A stretch of DNA of 64,000 nt from Xiphydria camelus. Taxonomy: Eukaryota; Arthropoda; Insecta; Hymenoptera; Xiphydriidae. The position numbers were made by a program, and so were the translations under genes. This document shows positions 34,064 to 46,382 of this stretch, one piece after another (position 1 is the stretch's first letter; the number at the start of each line of letters is the position of its first letter). The stretch covers positions 19,037,111 through 19,101,110 of the forward strand of contig OY783191.1 in NCBI GenBank assembly GCA_963678675.1, given 5' to 3'. The notes below the pieces were generated by a model. It searched no databases. It had not been told where the DNA came from and was given only the letters and a program-made list of their open reading frames with translations.

Positions 34064-35315
34064 ATACCGCATGTCCCATAAGAAACGCAACAAGCGACAT
34101 TTACCTTCGGCAGTATTGAAGGGCTCGGGGCAACAAGGGATATAAGCCACATTTTCATCATTCTGAGAAAACTCGGTTTGAATATATCATTCAAATCCTG
34201 AAATCATAAAATAAGTCGGACTAATTTTGTTTTAAGTGTGTACAAACAGTTGAAGGCAGTGCTTTTGATAGTGAATATTTAATTTTAAAAAATAATTTAC
34301 ATACTTGAAAAAAACATTTATTTAAAAACCAAGTGACATATTACTTTTTTATTAAAAAAAGATATCTATTTTTGGTATTTATAATATTTAATAATAAATA
34401 TAATATTTATATTTATATTATATATAATATTTATATATAATATTTATATTTGGTATTTTATTTTGGTATAAAAAAGGAACATAGTTTTATATTCTACGAT
34501 TAGAAGGGTAGCACTTAACGAATAGTATCAAAATTTTGGTTGCAATTCTCCTGAAACAATATTTTAATTACCCAGTGACTAGTAAATATTTTTAATGCAA
34601 AAAGGTCACAAGCCACAAATTAGAGAATCATCTTTGTTTTTGCAAGAACATGATTATAGCACAGTGCAAACTCAGATTTATTTTCACTAGTAAACCTCAA
34701 CTTTAAGAAAAGATTCAATTTTTAGTGAACAATAATTTAATTTTATTAATATTACAGCATTTTGTTATTTTTTTCTATAGAAGGGCATAAGCCATTTTTA
34801 TTTCTGCATAAAGGGCATAAGCCACTATAAAACTTACTTACCGATAAATCGCTGAAGAATTTATCATCAGAAGTTGAGCTTGTTTCAACATAATCCCGGT
34901 CTTTAACTGAATCATCTGAGTCGAAATAACGATTACTATCACTTGAATTGAACTCGTTTTCAGTCTGTTTTCATTTGCACGTCCTTCCAGTCACAGTGGC
35001 CATGATGACTTTTGTGTGGCTTATAACCTTCTTGTATGAAAATAAGTACCAACTTAATAAATATACAACAACGGCATTCTCGGCTGGTGGCGCCATATGT
35101 TGCAATATGTATGTAATATTTGTTGTGACTTCGGCCTTGCATTACAGCAATCCATCAGAGCAGAAATTTCATTTTCGCGTAAAATGTGGCTTATATCCCT
35201 TGTTGCCCCGAGCCCTTCTATTTGCCGACGGTGCATGAGTCGGTACATGTGCACCGTTGGTAAATACTGCCGAAGGTAAATGTCGCTTATTGCGCTTCTT
35301 ATGGGACATACGGTA
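34064..35315 (-). mobile_element. Element with ATACCGCATGTCCCAT ends
   Basis: Terminal repeats of about 100 bp (ATACCGCATGTCCCATAAGA, then ACATTTACCTTCGGCAGTAT) bound 1.25 kb of AT-rich DNA. On the minus strand 34970-34842 is open for 43 codons (KQTENEFNSSDSNRYFDSDD onward) and ends at GTAAGTAAG, a strong donor. This acidic segment resembles the first part of the transposase at 8037-5804, so the element may once have carried that gene type. An in-frame TGA separates it from ATG at about 35003. Confidence 0.6.
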
Positions 35316-35320
35316 AATAA

Positions 35321-35591
35321 ATACCGTATGTCCGTCTCTGTACTGGCCAGTTTGAAAGTTACCTTCGGATAGGTTTGGTCGGTACTCGAGTCATTTAATA
35401 CGGTAGAAGTCGAGTCGGCAGTTAGAGTTGATGTCAATTCGGGAGATCGAAGCGTCTAACCTCGAAATTGTGAATTTTGGAATAATGGAAATTACGAAAA
35501 TAATTATAATTACGGTATAAATGTCGATTACCGACCAAGCCTATCCGAAGGTAATTTTCAAACTGGCCAGTACAGAGACGGACATACGGTA
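35321..35591. mobile_element. Palindromic MITE, ATACCGTATGTCCG ends
   Basis: A 271-bp hairpin: ATACCGTATGTCCGTCTCTG on the left, complement on the right, each followed by TACTGGCCAGTTTGAAA. The centre has CAATTCGGGAGATCGAAGCG, shared with the MITE at 20682. It directly follows the element at 34064. Confidence 0.85.
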
Positions 35592-36637
35592 TGCAGTTAT
35601 TTAATTTGTATTTAACACACTTAGTGTCACGAATGTCACGTGTCGAAAAATCGTGTTCAAAAATTGTCTGTGGCGAACGAAAATTACGTTCGCCATTTCG
35701 ACCCGGAATCGGCCTATGGACTCGACAGTAAGGCTAGGTAAGGCTAGGCCGACTCCTGCCTTAGACGCCCTGTGGTCCTCTTATATAGTAATTTACCACC
35801 GTTTTACTACCGAGAGCCGACAGACGGGGGCCAGGAGCCGCGAGCCGAGGGCCGAGAGGGTCGGCGCTATCCGGCGTCAGGCCGCCAAAGCATGACGGGT
35901 CGCCAAACTTGACGACATGTCAAACTTTAATTAAACACAAACTATCACAAAATATTTAAACAAGATAACTGATCATTTTCTTTTTTACAAATTGTTAAAC
36001 CTATTGTTAAGGTTTAAAGAGTAGATAAATACCAAAAGTATTTAAAAATCTGACACAGGCAAGTTCCCTATTAATTAATTATTATTTGAAAACCACTAAA
36101 TGTATTAAATAACTTAATTTATGAAAATGATAGTAAATTTTAAGTCAGATTTTTATTATATTCATTTCATTGAAAGGGGAAATGAGTTGAGGAAATAGGA
36201 ACATCATATTTCTCACTCCTTCCCTTTCCCGCTATAATAATTCCTCTTTCATTGAAGAAAATTAAATTTTAATTTTATTTATCTATATTTTATTCATTCA
36301 CAAAAATGTGTATATTTTTATTTATTTATTTATTTATTTATCAACATTATAGAGAGAGGAATTAATAAAATTGTTAATACATTGCCCCCCCCCTTTCCTT
36401 TCAATTCAAGGCTACCTATAAATAATTTTCCATTCAGAATGTTTACTTGATTATCTATGAATTTTAAATTATACGGAAAAGAGCTAAACAGCACGTGTTA
36501 GGACATCGACTAGCTTGAAAGAATATATCCGACTTATTAAGGACAGTGAAGGCCATATTAACATATCAGGACAACTCAGGTGGTGTGTGTGTGTGTGTGT
36601 GTGTTTTAGAGGAAAATCCCTTTACAAGTTTCTAAGA
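35592..36637. other. No gene seen; simple repeats
   Basis: A GC-rich patch (35690-35900) gives a frame with no recognised family. The rest is AT-rich with (TTTA)n at 36317-36341, a C run at 36386 and (GT)n at 36583-36604. Confidence 0.5.
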
Positions 36638-36837
36638 CTCTACCAGGTCTACCCAGGTCTAAACAGACCTTAAAGCAGGTCTATTCAGAATAGAACAGGT
36701 CAAAATCTTCGGCTCGGGTTCAGCCAAGTTTTTGCCCATTCCGATCTCTTCCTCTGTTCTTTTCTTCTTTTCATTACTACTGCGATAGCAGTGGCGATTA
36801 AATATAAAACACTTTGTTGAATTACACTCATAACACC

Positions 36838-37149
36838 TCACTCACTGTAGAAACTGGTAAGGTTGCGCGCGACGCGACACGCAAAATCAAACTCAGCCAG
36901 ATCTCGTCGCGCCATGCCTAGACCTGACAGAGCCATCAGTTTTGTGCCACAAACGGTCGCATTTGCACGCACGCATTGGCTCTTCGTGCACATGTGACAG
37001 TTTTGCATCACCGTGTATGGGCACTCTTGTGTGCCCAAAGGGCATAGCCGGGTTTCCATGTGAGATCTGCCCCAGAGCCGATTTAAATTTCTAATCAACT
37101 TTTCAAAAGTACTCGGCCTAAGTATATTTTTGCCAAAGTTTCGGACCAT
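36838..37149 (-). CDS. Unrecognised open frame, Cys-rich
   Basis: Frame of 103 codons from ATG 37149, beginning MVRNFGKNILRPSTFEKLIR. It contains about seven Cys (RLCPLGTQECPYTV, CHMCTKSQCVR). No homology is recognised and no splice signals stand out. It may be a decayed fragment or chance. The stretch 37150-37627 shows nothing else. Confidence 0.2.
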   Translation of the reverse strand: MVRNFGKNILRPSTFEKLIRNLNRLWGRSHMETRLCPLGTQECPYTVMQNCHMCTKSQCVRANATVCGTKLMALSGLGMARRDLAEFDFACRVARNLTSFYSE

Positions 37150-37627
37150 TATCCGCCATATTGGATTCGTAATGGCGGATTTTGCAATTTTCGTTTTTTG
37201 GCTTTTTAACCAAAACTAATCATCAGAAAAATCTGAAAAAATTCACAGTATCTTTTATCATCATGATACACATTCTGAATTTTTTTGCAATTTTTCCGAA
37301 TCAAAATTCGCGGAAAAAAAATTGCGAACATTTTTGCACGCTATTTTTTTTGGGTTCCCAACGCGACGCCAACCCAAATTGTTTACCAATGCATAGCCCA
37401 TTCCGAAATACACTTTATAGAATTTTTGCAGATTTCTGCAAGGGGTGCGCGGGGGTTAAAATAATCGAAAAATCCCTCATAATGAGTATTTCCGTCTATT
37501 TTACTCGCGGAGTACGATTATAAAAATATTTGACTCGTAAAAATTATGTTTTTCGGGAGTTTCAGTTAATTCAAAACCAATCACGCGGCTTTGCAACATT
37601 TTTCGCAAAAATTCTTGCGAATAACTA

Positions 37628-38103
37628 CACAGTCACACGAAAAAAAGTGGGGTATACATTTGATGCGATATATGTTATCCGTAGTAATTTCACCTCCTGA
37701 TCACGAATCCGGTGTCAAAATTTGGCTATCACGTCACATTTTTTTTATCTCAAAAAAACCAGCCAGAGATCATGATTTTCAAAAAGTTAATGGACTTAAA
37801 CCAAATTCGGTATAAGGGGATTTTTTGGGTCACTGATCACGAATCTGAAGTCGGATTTCAAAAATTCAAGATGGCGGATCCAATATGGGGGACGAGATTC
37901 TCGAAAATCGACGAATTCATACCTTTGGTATACTGGGATTTTTTGGGTTGCTGATCACGAACGTCAATCAGATTTCAAAAATTCAAGATGGCGGATCCAA
38001 TATGGCGGACAAGATTTTCGAAAATCGACAGATTCATACCAAATTTGATATAGGGGTTTTTTTCAATCGCTGATGACAAATATAAAGTTATATTTACAAA
38101 AAT
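37628..38103. mobile_element. CACAG-ended element, one half only
   Basis: Starts CACAGTCACACGAAAAAAAG after CTA and matches the right arm of the element at 54429-55195 inward to its centre (AAGTTATATTTACAAAA). Two copies of a unit with TTCAAGATGGCGGATCCAAT are present. The other half and the second end are missing. Confidence 0.75.
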
Positions 38104-38289
38104 GACACTGGATACGCCAGTGCGCGATGCTACGCGATTAATCCGGAGGACGTTTTAGTCGGGAATCGCGAGTACAAAAGAATGCGAGCTCGCGTTACGC
38201 AACGACTGTTCCGGAGCACGGTTCGGACGCAAGAGAGCGGGACTAGTCCTTCCGCTGATTTTCCTCTGCTGGAGGGGGAAACTAATTGT

Positions 38290-38743
38290 CAGAAAGGTGC
38301 TAGAAGAGGTATGGGATGGGGAGACTATAGGAATGATAAGGGACGAGGGAGAGATAGGAAGGTTGGAGAAAAAATTAAAAGGAGTAATTAGACAGGCAGA
38401 ACAACGGATACAAGAGGATTGGGGGAAAATAGCGAGATCGGGGTTTTGTGAGTAGTACAAAAAAAATGGAAAAGTAACCTAGGAACAGAGGAGATACTAG
38501 GGTAGGGGACGAGAGAAGGGAAAGAACAAGGAGCAGTTGGCTAGAATCAGGTGCGGAAATCTGGGAAGGGCGGGAAATAAAGGGTTTAAGAATACGAAGT
38601 GCAGACAGTGTAAAGATGAGGAGGAAAGCTTGGCCCATATCTGGGACTATGAAGAATTTAGAAAGAAGGTAGATGCAAAAGAAAGGACGGCCATGGGCAG
38701 TTGGAGGGAGCATCGGAAAGGACTAAAGGGCCTAGCGGAATAA
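38290..38743 (+). pseudogene. Non-LTR retrotransposon ORF2 tail
   Basis: Plus-strand pieces near 38537-38743 read LARIRCGNLGRAGNKGF, then KCRQCKDEEESLAHIWDY and WREHRKGLKGLAE. A Cys-Cys-His zinc-binding tail after an R-x-R-CGN stretch is typical of the C-terminus of several insect non-LTR elements. No reverse transcriptase remains. The last words (AAAGGGCCTAGCGGAATAAG) also appear, reversed, at 46190-46209. Confidence 0.6.
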
Positions 38744-39341
38744 GAATGTGAAATCTGCCCCCACGTGTATCAGCACCAAATTTATATGATCGATAGGCAT
38801 CTATGAGAAACTAAATCTCCTAAATTTTTAGACCCCTAATCGCTATAGGGAGGGAGTTATGAGGAGGGGAAGTAAAATCGAAAAACAGTTTTTTCTCCGG
38901 AACGGCTCGACCGACTTTCATGAAAAAAATATATGTTACTCTTTCTGAAGAGCCAATTCCAAAAAAAAATATCGAATTTTTTTTTTGAAAATTCGTCCAA
39001 AAAAAATTTATGAAGTTTTTAAACAATTTTTTTATGTTATAATTAATTAGAACACCTCCAATTCTTTTCTCATTTTTTTCTTTGGAATGTCCTTAATGAC
39101 ATATAATTTTTCCAATTTCATCGGAAGTGTACCCCACTGAAAAATAGTAACAAATGTACACGGCTCATCACCTACCTTCTATATATATATGATATACACT
39201 GTACACTCACTACAAAGGAATTTTTCCACTTTTATGATAATTCGGCATATGATAATTGTTAATTTTTTGGAACAGTCTTTCAATGATATTATTTATTTAT
39301 CTATTATTATTCAATGCTTCCTTTACTATGAACGAGCTCGC

Positions 39342-41156
39342 ATCTCACGATACGTTATGTTATGTAATAAATGTCGAATTTCTATTTACAAGAAACAGGA
39401 AAAAAAGAACTCAGATTCAGAAAGCGTATCATCGTCTGATGGATCAGTATTCGAAGTAACGCTTAAAACAAATGAAACTGAGGAGTACGTTGAAATTCCG
39501 ATTGAAAGAACGATTGCTACTCATAAATATTGTTGTTTATGTTTTTCCACGAACAATATCATTGTAATTCCTGATGAAGCTCGAATGCAATGTTACAGAA
39601 AGAAAAAAAATTTTTATTCCAGTTGTGTGGGAATAGATGTAGAACTCATCTGATTAAGAACCGGCTTTACGAAGAGGATCTAAACAACTTAAAAGTGCAT
39701 TCTAATACTTCTAAGCTCAGTGTCTCAGACTTAGCAAAGATAATGGAAACTTTTTCCTTGAAATGTGATTCAACGTTGTATGATAAACTTGGTGACTCAA
39801 GTATTTCAGAAGAGCAAATTCAACAAACAACATCACACGACATTCATTCATCTTGGGGCAATCTTATTGAACTGAGAGACATGATGGTTTGCATGCGAAA
39901 TAGGGAGTCGCGGTCTATAATGCAAGCCCTCATTGTATTTCTTTTCAAACTCCAAACCGGAAATTCCAACAAGACGTTAGCTTCTACTCGTATATTAGGT
40001 ATAGAATATGAACAGACGATTTCAGATTACTGTGCTAGCGCAGTTACATAATTTGAAAATGATATCTTACCAACTCGTTTCGGCATTAAAAGTATTAACA
40101 GAGCCGACCTTTTGAAAAACCATACAACGAAAATCACAAAAAAGTTGTTCAACGCTGACTCCTTATTTTTAATTTGTGATGGTACCTATGCATAACACCA
40201 AAAAAGTACAAATAATGAATACCAAAGAAAATTTTTTTCTGGAAAAAAGGAAGTTCCTCTTTGCAAGCCTTTTACGATTTGTACTACTAATGGATACATA
40301 GTAGATATGCTCGGACCTTATCCTGCCAATGAAAATGATGCAAAAATTCTAGAATCTATCATTCAAGACGAGTATGATTTATGTGCATTACTAGAAAAGA
40401 AAAATATGTTTGTACTCTATCGCGGTTTTCGAGATATGAAACAATATCTCGAAGATAAACATTTTGGAGTATTGATGCCTGCTTTGAAAGGGAAGCGCAA
40501 GCACAATTAAGGACTCAAGAATCTAACCAATCTCGTTTTGTGACTAAAATTCGCTGGGTGGTTGAATCTGTTCACGGCATTCTCAAACAAAAATATCGTC
40601 CTGTAGATCACAAAATCGACAAAAAACTGATACCTGAAGTTGGAGTTTATTTTAGAATTGCCTCATTTTTTAATAATTCGTACGGCAAAAGGCTACAATC
40701 TGATGTAGAATACAAGGATGAAATTCTAGAAAGAATGCACAGTCAGAATGGCACGGAAAATGATCTAACTACCGAGGGAGAGACGAAAGGTTGGATCCTG
40801 CGAAAGGTTCTTTTCAAAACTCTCACTTCTGACGAAATCCTTGACTTTCCAGAAATAACCGAAAAGGAATTGAAGATTCTTTTTACTGGATCATACCAAC
40901 TTCCCGAAGCTGTATCGTATTTAACCCAAATGATAGATGAAGATGGAAAAGTTGTTTTCGAATATGTGATGGCTGAACCAAATGTGCTCAAATTCAAAGT
41001 ACCATCTCGACACATTTCTCGGACATCATATAGATGCTTCATTAGGTACAAACCTAACAGTATCGGGATTTCTGGCATAATAAACTATGCATGTGAATGT
41101 GCTAATGGCAGAAGAACAGTTGGTTGCTGTTCTCACATTGCTGCTATTGTGTATTA
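39342..41156 (+). pseudogene. DDE transposase with SWIM zinc finger (5' part)
   Basis: The N-terminus has a Cys cluster (CCLCFSTNNIIVIPDEAR) and HLIKNRLYEEDLNNL. The catalytic core resembles DDE_Tnp_4-type nucleases: LICDGTYA (first Asp, 40178), VDMLGPYPANENDAKIL, FVLYRGFRD and KIRWVVESVHGILKQKY (Glu, 40564). The Asp expected before RGFRD is Tyr here (codon 40418), so the enzyme would be dead. A SWIM-type finger follows: YACECANGRRTVGCCSHIAA (CxC...CxH). Lesions: frameshift near 39620, stops at about 40049 and 40192, frameshift near 40500. The frame is cut at 41156 by the CACAG element and resumes at 44824. Confidence 0.8.
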
Positions 41157-44100
41157 CACAGGCACACAAAAAAAAAGTTCCTATTCCCGGAACCAGACCA
41201 GTATATCTTTGTTTTTGAGGTTGCTGAATCCGAATCCGGTGTCCGTTTGTCTCCATCACGTCACGTTCAAGGTCATTTCAAGGTCAAATCCTGGAAAAAT
41301 AGTAAAATCGATTCAAATTATTATTCCTATATATTTTTGAGGTCGCTGAATCCAAATCCGATGTCAGTTTGATCCGACAAGGTCAAATTCAAGGTCATTT
41401 CAAGGTCAAGTGTATTTATTCTGCCAAAAATGAATTTTTGACTGCAGATTCTGAAAGAACGGGAAATTTTACGTCTAGATATGTATTCAATTTTGTTGAT
41501 AACATAACCCCCAAGGTCATTTCAAGGTCAAATCTAGCAAAAATGTTCTAATCTAAAGCCCAATCTGACCCCCTCCATGGGAGTGCCGGTCGACGTGTTT
41601 CCACTCATAGGGCGCCGGGTCGCGCGTGAAGTGGATAGCGGAGCTTCGATCGCGCCGGCTCGGGTCTGTAGTAAGAGAGGCCGTGACGGAGCGGTCAGTC
41701 GGAAGGCTGTCGCCTATGGCGGTTTCTTAGCTCTCTCGTGTCTTCAATGCATTACCGCGGATCGGAGTCCATGACCGAACGATCCGTTGAGCGGTACACG
41801 TCTTTGACGTTTAAAAGACGCGGAGGTCTGTTTGGAGATCTGCCAAGTTTTTTTTCCATGCATCAACTCACTCAGTTCCGAGCGAGAATAAATCTGTTCT
41901 CGTACCGCAAAATAAATTTTAAAATCCAGTCACGTGATCTCTCAATTCAAGTGATGTGGAGCTCATCGTTGTAAATTTGATACAGCGAATATGTGTGGTA
42001 TGCCTGCACCCAGGGTACCTCCACGCGGTGACGGCGGGCAACGGTTTTTTTTATTGTTTATTTTTCCGGCAAAATCCCTGGATGAAGGCGTCCAAGCCGT
42101 CATGGCAGGCACACGGAAATGTGTTACGATACAGGGGTTCTCACAAGGAACCCCAGTATCGGCGATTGGTCTGGGTAAGCAAGCGGGCCCGCAATCGTCG
42201 TCATCAAGCGACCGCAGCTCTGCATTGGTGGAAAACTTGGCTACTGTAGAGTCTATCACTACAAGTTCGGATCACATATGCAATAAGGATCCAGATTCAT
42301 TTTGCTATGTTTGTGGTAAGTATGAAGCATCAAAGAATCGCAAACGTATTTCAGAGCGTATAAGGAATATGTATAAGGATTGTTTTGATTTGAACATGAT
42401 AGATGAAGCTAATGATTGGGTACCACACATCATTTGTGCTTCTTGTAACACAATGTTTCATCGTTATGATAAATCTCGAGACAAGAAATATCTCAATTTT
42501 CTTATACCAATACATTGGACCAAAGCGCAATCTAGAAAAGATTGTTATTTCTGCAAAACATATCTAACTGGGTACAATATGAAAAATAAATCACATATAA
42601 AGTATGCTAACGTTACGAGTGTCATACTACCTGTTATTTCCAACGAGGACAATACAAACAAACGGAATTTTAGTTCAGATGGAATGGAAATAGACGAGAT
42701 TAAAGCAAACGTTGAAAGAGAAAATATAGATCAGCGTAGAGATTGTGTGAATGAGGATGAACAGTACGATGATAGTAATAGAGATAAGAGCTATATGAGT
42801 GGAACTGATAGCGAAGATGAAAGTTACACGAGTGAAAATGAAACTGATAATGACGATGAGAGATATATGAGCGGAAATGAAAGTGGCAGCGAAGATGGCC
42901 AAACGAATGATGAAGAAAGTGAAAGTGAAGATGATTCTCATGAATAAGTTCCAACGGGTTGTAAGAATAAAAAGCCTCAATTGTTCTCACAGGAAGAACT
43001 GAACGATTTCATTCGTAACATGGGATTGCCGAAAGATGTTGCCGAGTACTGTGCTTCTACGTTGAAAAAGAGAAATCTGCTGAAGAGAAGAAAACGAAGG
43101 TAACGTTTTACAGGACAAGAGAAAAAAATTTAGGAGCCTTTTCTCTCGTAATTCAAATAAGTCTCGCGTTTATTGTAATAATGTCAAAGGATTAATCGAC
43201 GAATTAACGCCCGATACTTATAGTGCTGATCAATGGAGACTTTTTATCGATACTAGTAAACGTAGTCTCAAAACAGTCTTACTCCACAATACTAATGTAT
43301 ACGCACCAATACCAGTTGCGCATTCGACTGTTATGAATGAATCGTATGAATGTTTGAAAACTCTATTAGCAGCAATAAAATATGATGACCACAAATGGCA
43401 AGTTTGCGGAGATTTTAAAATCCTCACAATGATTCTGGGACAGCAATCTGGCTATACAAAAAAATCGTGTTATCTTTGTAAATGGGATAGTAGAGATAAA
43501 CAAAGTCATTACGTGAAAAAGGTTTGGAAACCTAGAACATCCTTCGTTGTAGGATCCGACAATATCTTACAGCAGCCGTTGATAGATTCAAAGAAGGTAT
43601 TGATACCTCCATTACATATAAAGTTAGGACTCATGAAACAATTCGTCAAAGCGTTGAATAAAGAAAGCGATTGTTACAAATACTTACGAGATCAATTTCC
43701 AGGTCTATCTGATGCTAAAGTAGGCGCGGGAGTATTCGATGGACCTCAGATCAGAAAAATGTTTAGAGACAATCACTTCGTAACTCAAATGAGCTCTATT
43801 GAGAAGAATGCGTGGGTCAGCTTCAAGAAAGTATGTAGTAATTTTCTAGGCAATCATAAGAGCTCGGAATACAACAAAATAATATCTGACATGGTTGAGA
43901 ATTTCAGGAGATTGGAATGTAACATGAGTTTAAAATTACATATGATGGACAGTCATGTGGACGAATTTCCAGATAACGTTGGCAATTTCAGTGAAGAACA
44001 AGGAGAACGTTTCCACCAAGATTTTAAAGATGTAGAACGAAGATTTCAGGGTAGATGGGATGAAAACATGATGGCAGATTTCTGTTGGATGTTGCAGAGA

Positions 44101-44820
44101 AAAAGCGCGGAAAAACGAAAAAAAACGCAAGAGGAATCCCTTGCACAGATCTTTTGAGAATAAACGAATACGTTATAAAAGAAGGCGAAACGAAGAAGAA
44201 GTAGCAGAGTGAAATACAAAATACACGTTCCAGCGACTCCAAAAATACAACAGAGTGATGATGCGAAAAGATTTGAACATTTTTGCTGGATTTGACCTTG
44301 AAATGAACTTGACCCTGACATACTGGTGGCAAACGAACCTCGGATTCTAACTCAGTGACCTCGAAAACATATTGACGTGGTAGTTTATTCTCGTGAAGAC
44401 ACATTTTCTTATTTTTGCAATTGTCATATGAACCTTCCATAGAGTAATATAAAGTGACCTTGAAATGACCTTAGGGGTTATGTTATCAAAAAAATTGGAT
44501 ACATATCTAGACATAAAATTTCCCGTTCTTTCAGAATCTGCAGTAAAAAAATTCATATTTGGGAGAATAAATACATTTGACCTTGAATTTGACCTTGTCG
44601 GATCAAACGGACATCGGATTTGGATTCAGCGACCCCAAAAATATATAGGAATAATAATTTGAATCGATTTGACTATTTTTCCAGGATTTGACCTTGAAAT
44701 GACCTTGAATGTGACGTGATGGAGACAAACGGATACCGGATTCGGATTCAGCAACCTCAAAAACATAAAGATATACTTGTCTGGTTCCGGGAATAGGAAC
44801 TTTTCTTTTGTGTGCCTGTG
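41157..44820 (+). mobile_element. CACAG-ended transposon with own protein
   Basis: 3,664 bp, TTA duplicated at 41154-41156 and 44821-44823. Ends CACAGGCACACAAAAAAAAA and complement of TTTTGTGTGCCTGTG. Long subterminal inverted repeats (about 41165-41550, 44268-44815) carry GCTGAATCCGAATCCGGTGT, a CATCACGTCA block and ten TCAAGGTCA sites. A GC-rich leader (41580-41990) precedes the coding region. CAC-starting ends with a three-base target recall CACTA-like (CMC) elements; that placement is inference. Related non-coding elements: 37628, 52926, 54429, 60237. Confidence 0.85.
41991..44157 (+). pseudogene. Transposon protein, arthropod-type, two lesions
   Basis: An N-terminal Cys region (SFCYVCGKYEASKNRKRISE, PHIICASCNTMFHRY, CYFCKTYLTGY) is followed by a long acidic stretch, then SQEELNDFIRNMGLPKDVAE, VYCNNVKGLIDELTPDTYSA and DQWRLFIDTSKRSLKTVLLH. 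The C-terminal part (43333-44157) holds WQVCGDFKILTMILGQQSGY, YTKKSCYLCKWDSRDK, LIPPLHIKLGLMKQFVKALN and EEQGERFHQDFKDVERRF. This protein type recurs across arthropod genomes with transposon ends and is presumably the transposase. A stop at 42945-42947 and a frameshift near 43095 break it; the rest reads through. Start choice is uncertain; MAGTRKCVTIQG at about 42101 is an alternative. Confidence 0.75.
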
Positions 44821-44823
44821 TTA

Positions 44824-44938
44824 TTTATCAAATGTAAGATACTTATCAAAAATTATTCGACCAGCTGAAATACTAAGTAAAATGTTCATGAAAAATGGAA
44901 TCTTTCCAGTAGTAGATGAAAACAGTGACGAGGATTAA
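44824..44938 (+). pseudogene. DDE/SWIM transposase, displaced 3' end
   Basis: Continues the frame cut at 41156. With one TTA copy removed, the reading runs from AAIVYY straight into LSNVRYLSKIIRPAEILSKM and stops after VVDENSDED. The seamless join shows the CACAG element landed in coding DNA. Confidence 0.85.
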
Positions 44939-45191
44939 AATTGTTTTTTCATCGAGTATTTGTAACTAGAAGTAAGTATTTATAAGTGAGAGGCCAGAAG
45001 ACTTACAGAAATGAAGCACCTCGTATCGTGAGATGCGAGCTCGTTCATAGTAAAGGAAGCATTGAAATAATAATAAATAAATAAATAATATCATTGAAAG
45101 ACTGTTCTAAAAAATTAACAATTATCATATGCCGAATTATCATAAAAGTGGAAAAATTCCTTTGTAGTGAGTGTACAGTGTATATCATATA

Positions 45192-45753
45192 CAGGATGTT
45201 CGGAAAAAACACCGACACAGAAATAGGGGTGATAGGTTACGTCATTACAAGTATTTTGATATAAGGGACCTATACCCGCAAGCGCCCCCTTCTGGAGATA
45301 TCAACTTTTCAAGTTTATAACGACCGAGGTTGATCAAAGTAGAATAATAAGAAACGTATCAAGATGGTAACGAATATTTAATTTTACGAGATACAAAAAC
45401 AATGTACTACAGCAAATGCTCAAAATGACGGCCACCCATGTCCATGCAACATCGGAAACGATTCTGGATAGATGTGCCACTGCGCAAACTGCTTGCAGAA
45501 AGGATAACCGCTTGGCTCAAGTCCTTGTACTTTTCGAAGATGATGCGGATACAAGGAGTTTTCATTTGTTTTTCAATTGTACAGGTAGACAAAAAACTCA
45601 ATATTATTCTACTTTGATCAACCTCGGTCGTTATAAACTTGAAAAGTTGATAACTCCAGAAGGGGGCGCTTGCGGGTCCCTTATATCAAAATACTTGTAA
45701 TGACGTAATCTATCACCCCTATTTCTGTGTCGGTGTTTTTTCCGAACACCCTG
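45192..45753 (-). mobile_element. Tc1/mariner derivative, long TIR (second copy)
   Basis: Reverse-orientation relative of 18273-18840; ends CAGGATGTTCGGAAAAAAC and complement of TTTTTTCCGAACACCCTG. TA flanks. The minus strand (45601-45407) encodes SLRSGTSIQNRFRCCMDMGG, RHFEHLL, stop. The right copy of the terminal repeat lacks a few bases after GGGGGCGCTTGCGG. Confidence 0.85.
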
Positions 45754-46382
45754 TATATATAGAAGGTAGGTGATGAGCCGTGTACATTTGTTAATATTTT
45801 TCAGTGGGGTACACTTCCGATGAAATTGGAAAAATTATGTTATTAAGGACATTCCAAAGAAAAAAATGAGAAAAGAATTGGAGGTATTCTGATTAATTAT
45901 AACATTAAAAAAATTGTTTAAAAACTTCATAAATTTTTTTTGGACGAATTTTCAAAAAAAAATTCGATTTTTTTTGGAATTGGCTCTTCAGAAAGAGTAA
46001 CATAAATTTTTTTCATGAAAGTCGGTCGAGCCGTTCCGGAGAAAAAACTGTTTTTCGATTTTACTTCCCCCCCTCATAACCCCCCCTAGAGCGATTAGGG
46101 GTCTACAAATTTAGGAGATTTAGTTTCTCATAGATGCCTATCGATCATATAAATTTGGTGCTGATACACGTGGCGGCAGATTTCACATGCTTATTCCGCT
46201 AGGCCCTTTATGGAAAATAGTGGTAGAGTGCTTAAAAGGAGAAGTGAGCACGCTGCATTGCAGAGTTGTAAGAAAATTTGAGAAAATGGCAAGAGAGGGA
46301 AACAATATGATATGGTGGCACTTGTTATGTAGTATCGAAACATAAGGGAGTCATAGATATAACCTTTAAATTCTGTGAATAA

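Larger units (their letters stand above)
38728..46209 (+). mobile_element. Long-TIR element with DDE/SWIM transposase, nested
   Basis: Arms 38728-39375 and about 45030-46209 are inverted copies (about 640 bp without insertions), with words CGTGTATCAGCACCAAATTT and ACGAGCTCGCATCTCACGAT. The right arm holds a mariner-type MITE (45192-45753); the left arm shows its empty site near 39185. Coding DNA between the arms is split by a 3.66-kb insertion. Removing both leaves an element of about 3.2 kb. The arms include the last 17 or so bases of the neighbouring non-LTR fragment, so the true ends may lie slightly inside. Confidence 0.8.

Noticed and set aside
35653..35895. 80-codon frame in GC-rich DNA
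   Set aside because: No recognisable motif and biased composition rich in Arg and Ala; likely chance.
42675..42990. His/Phe/Ile-rich frames on the minus strand
   Set aside because: They are antisense shadows of the acidic stretch of the transposon protein at 41991-44157.
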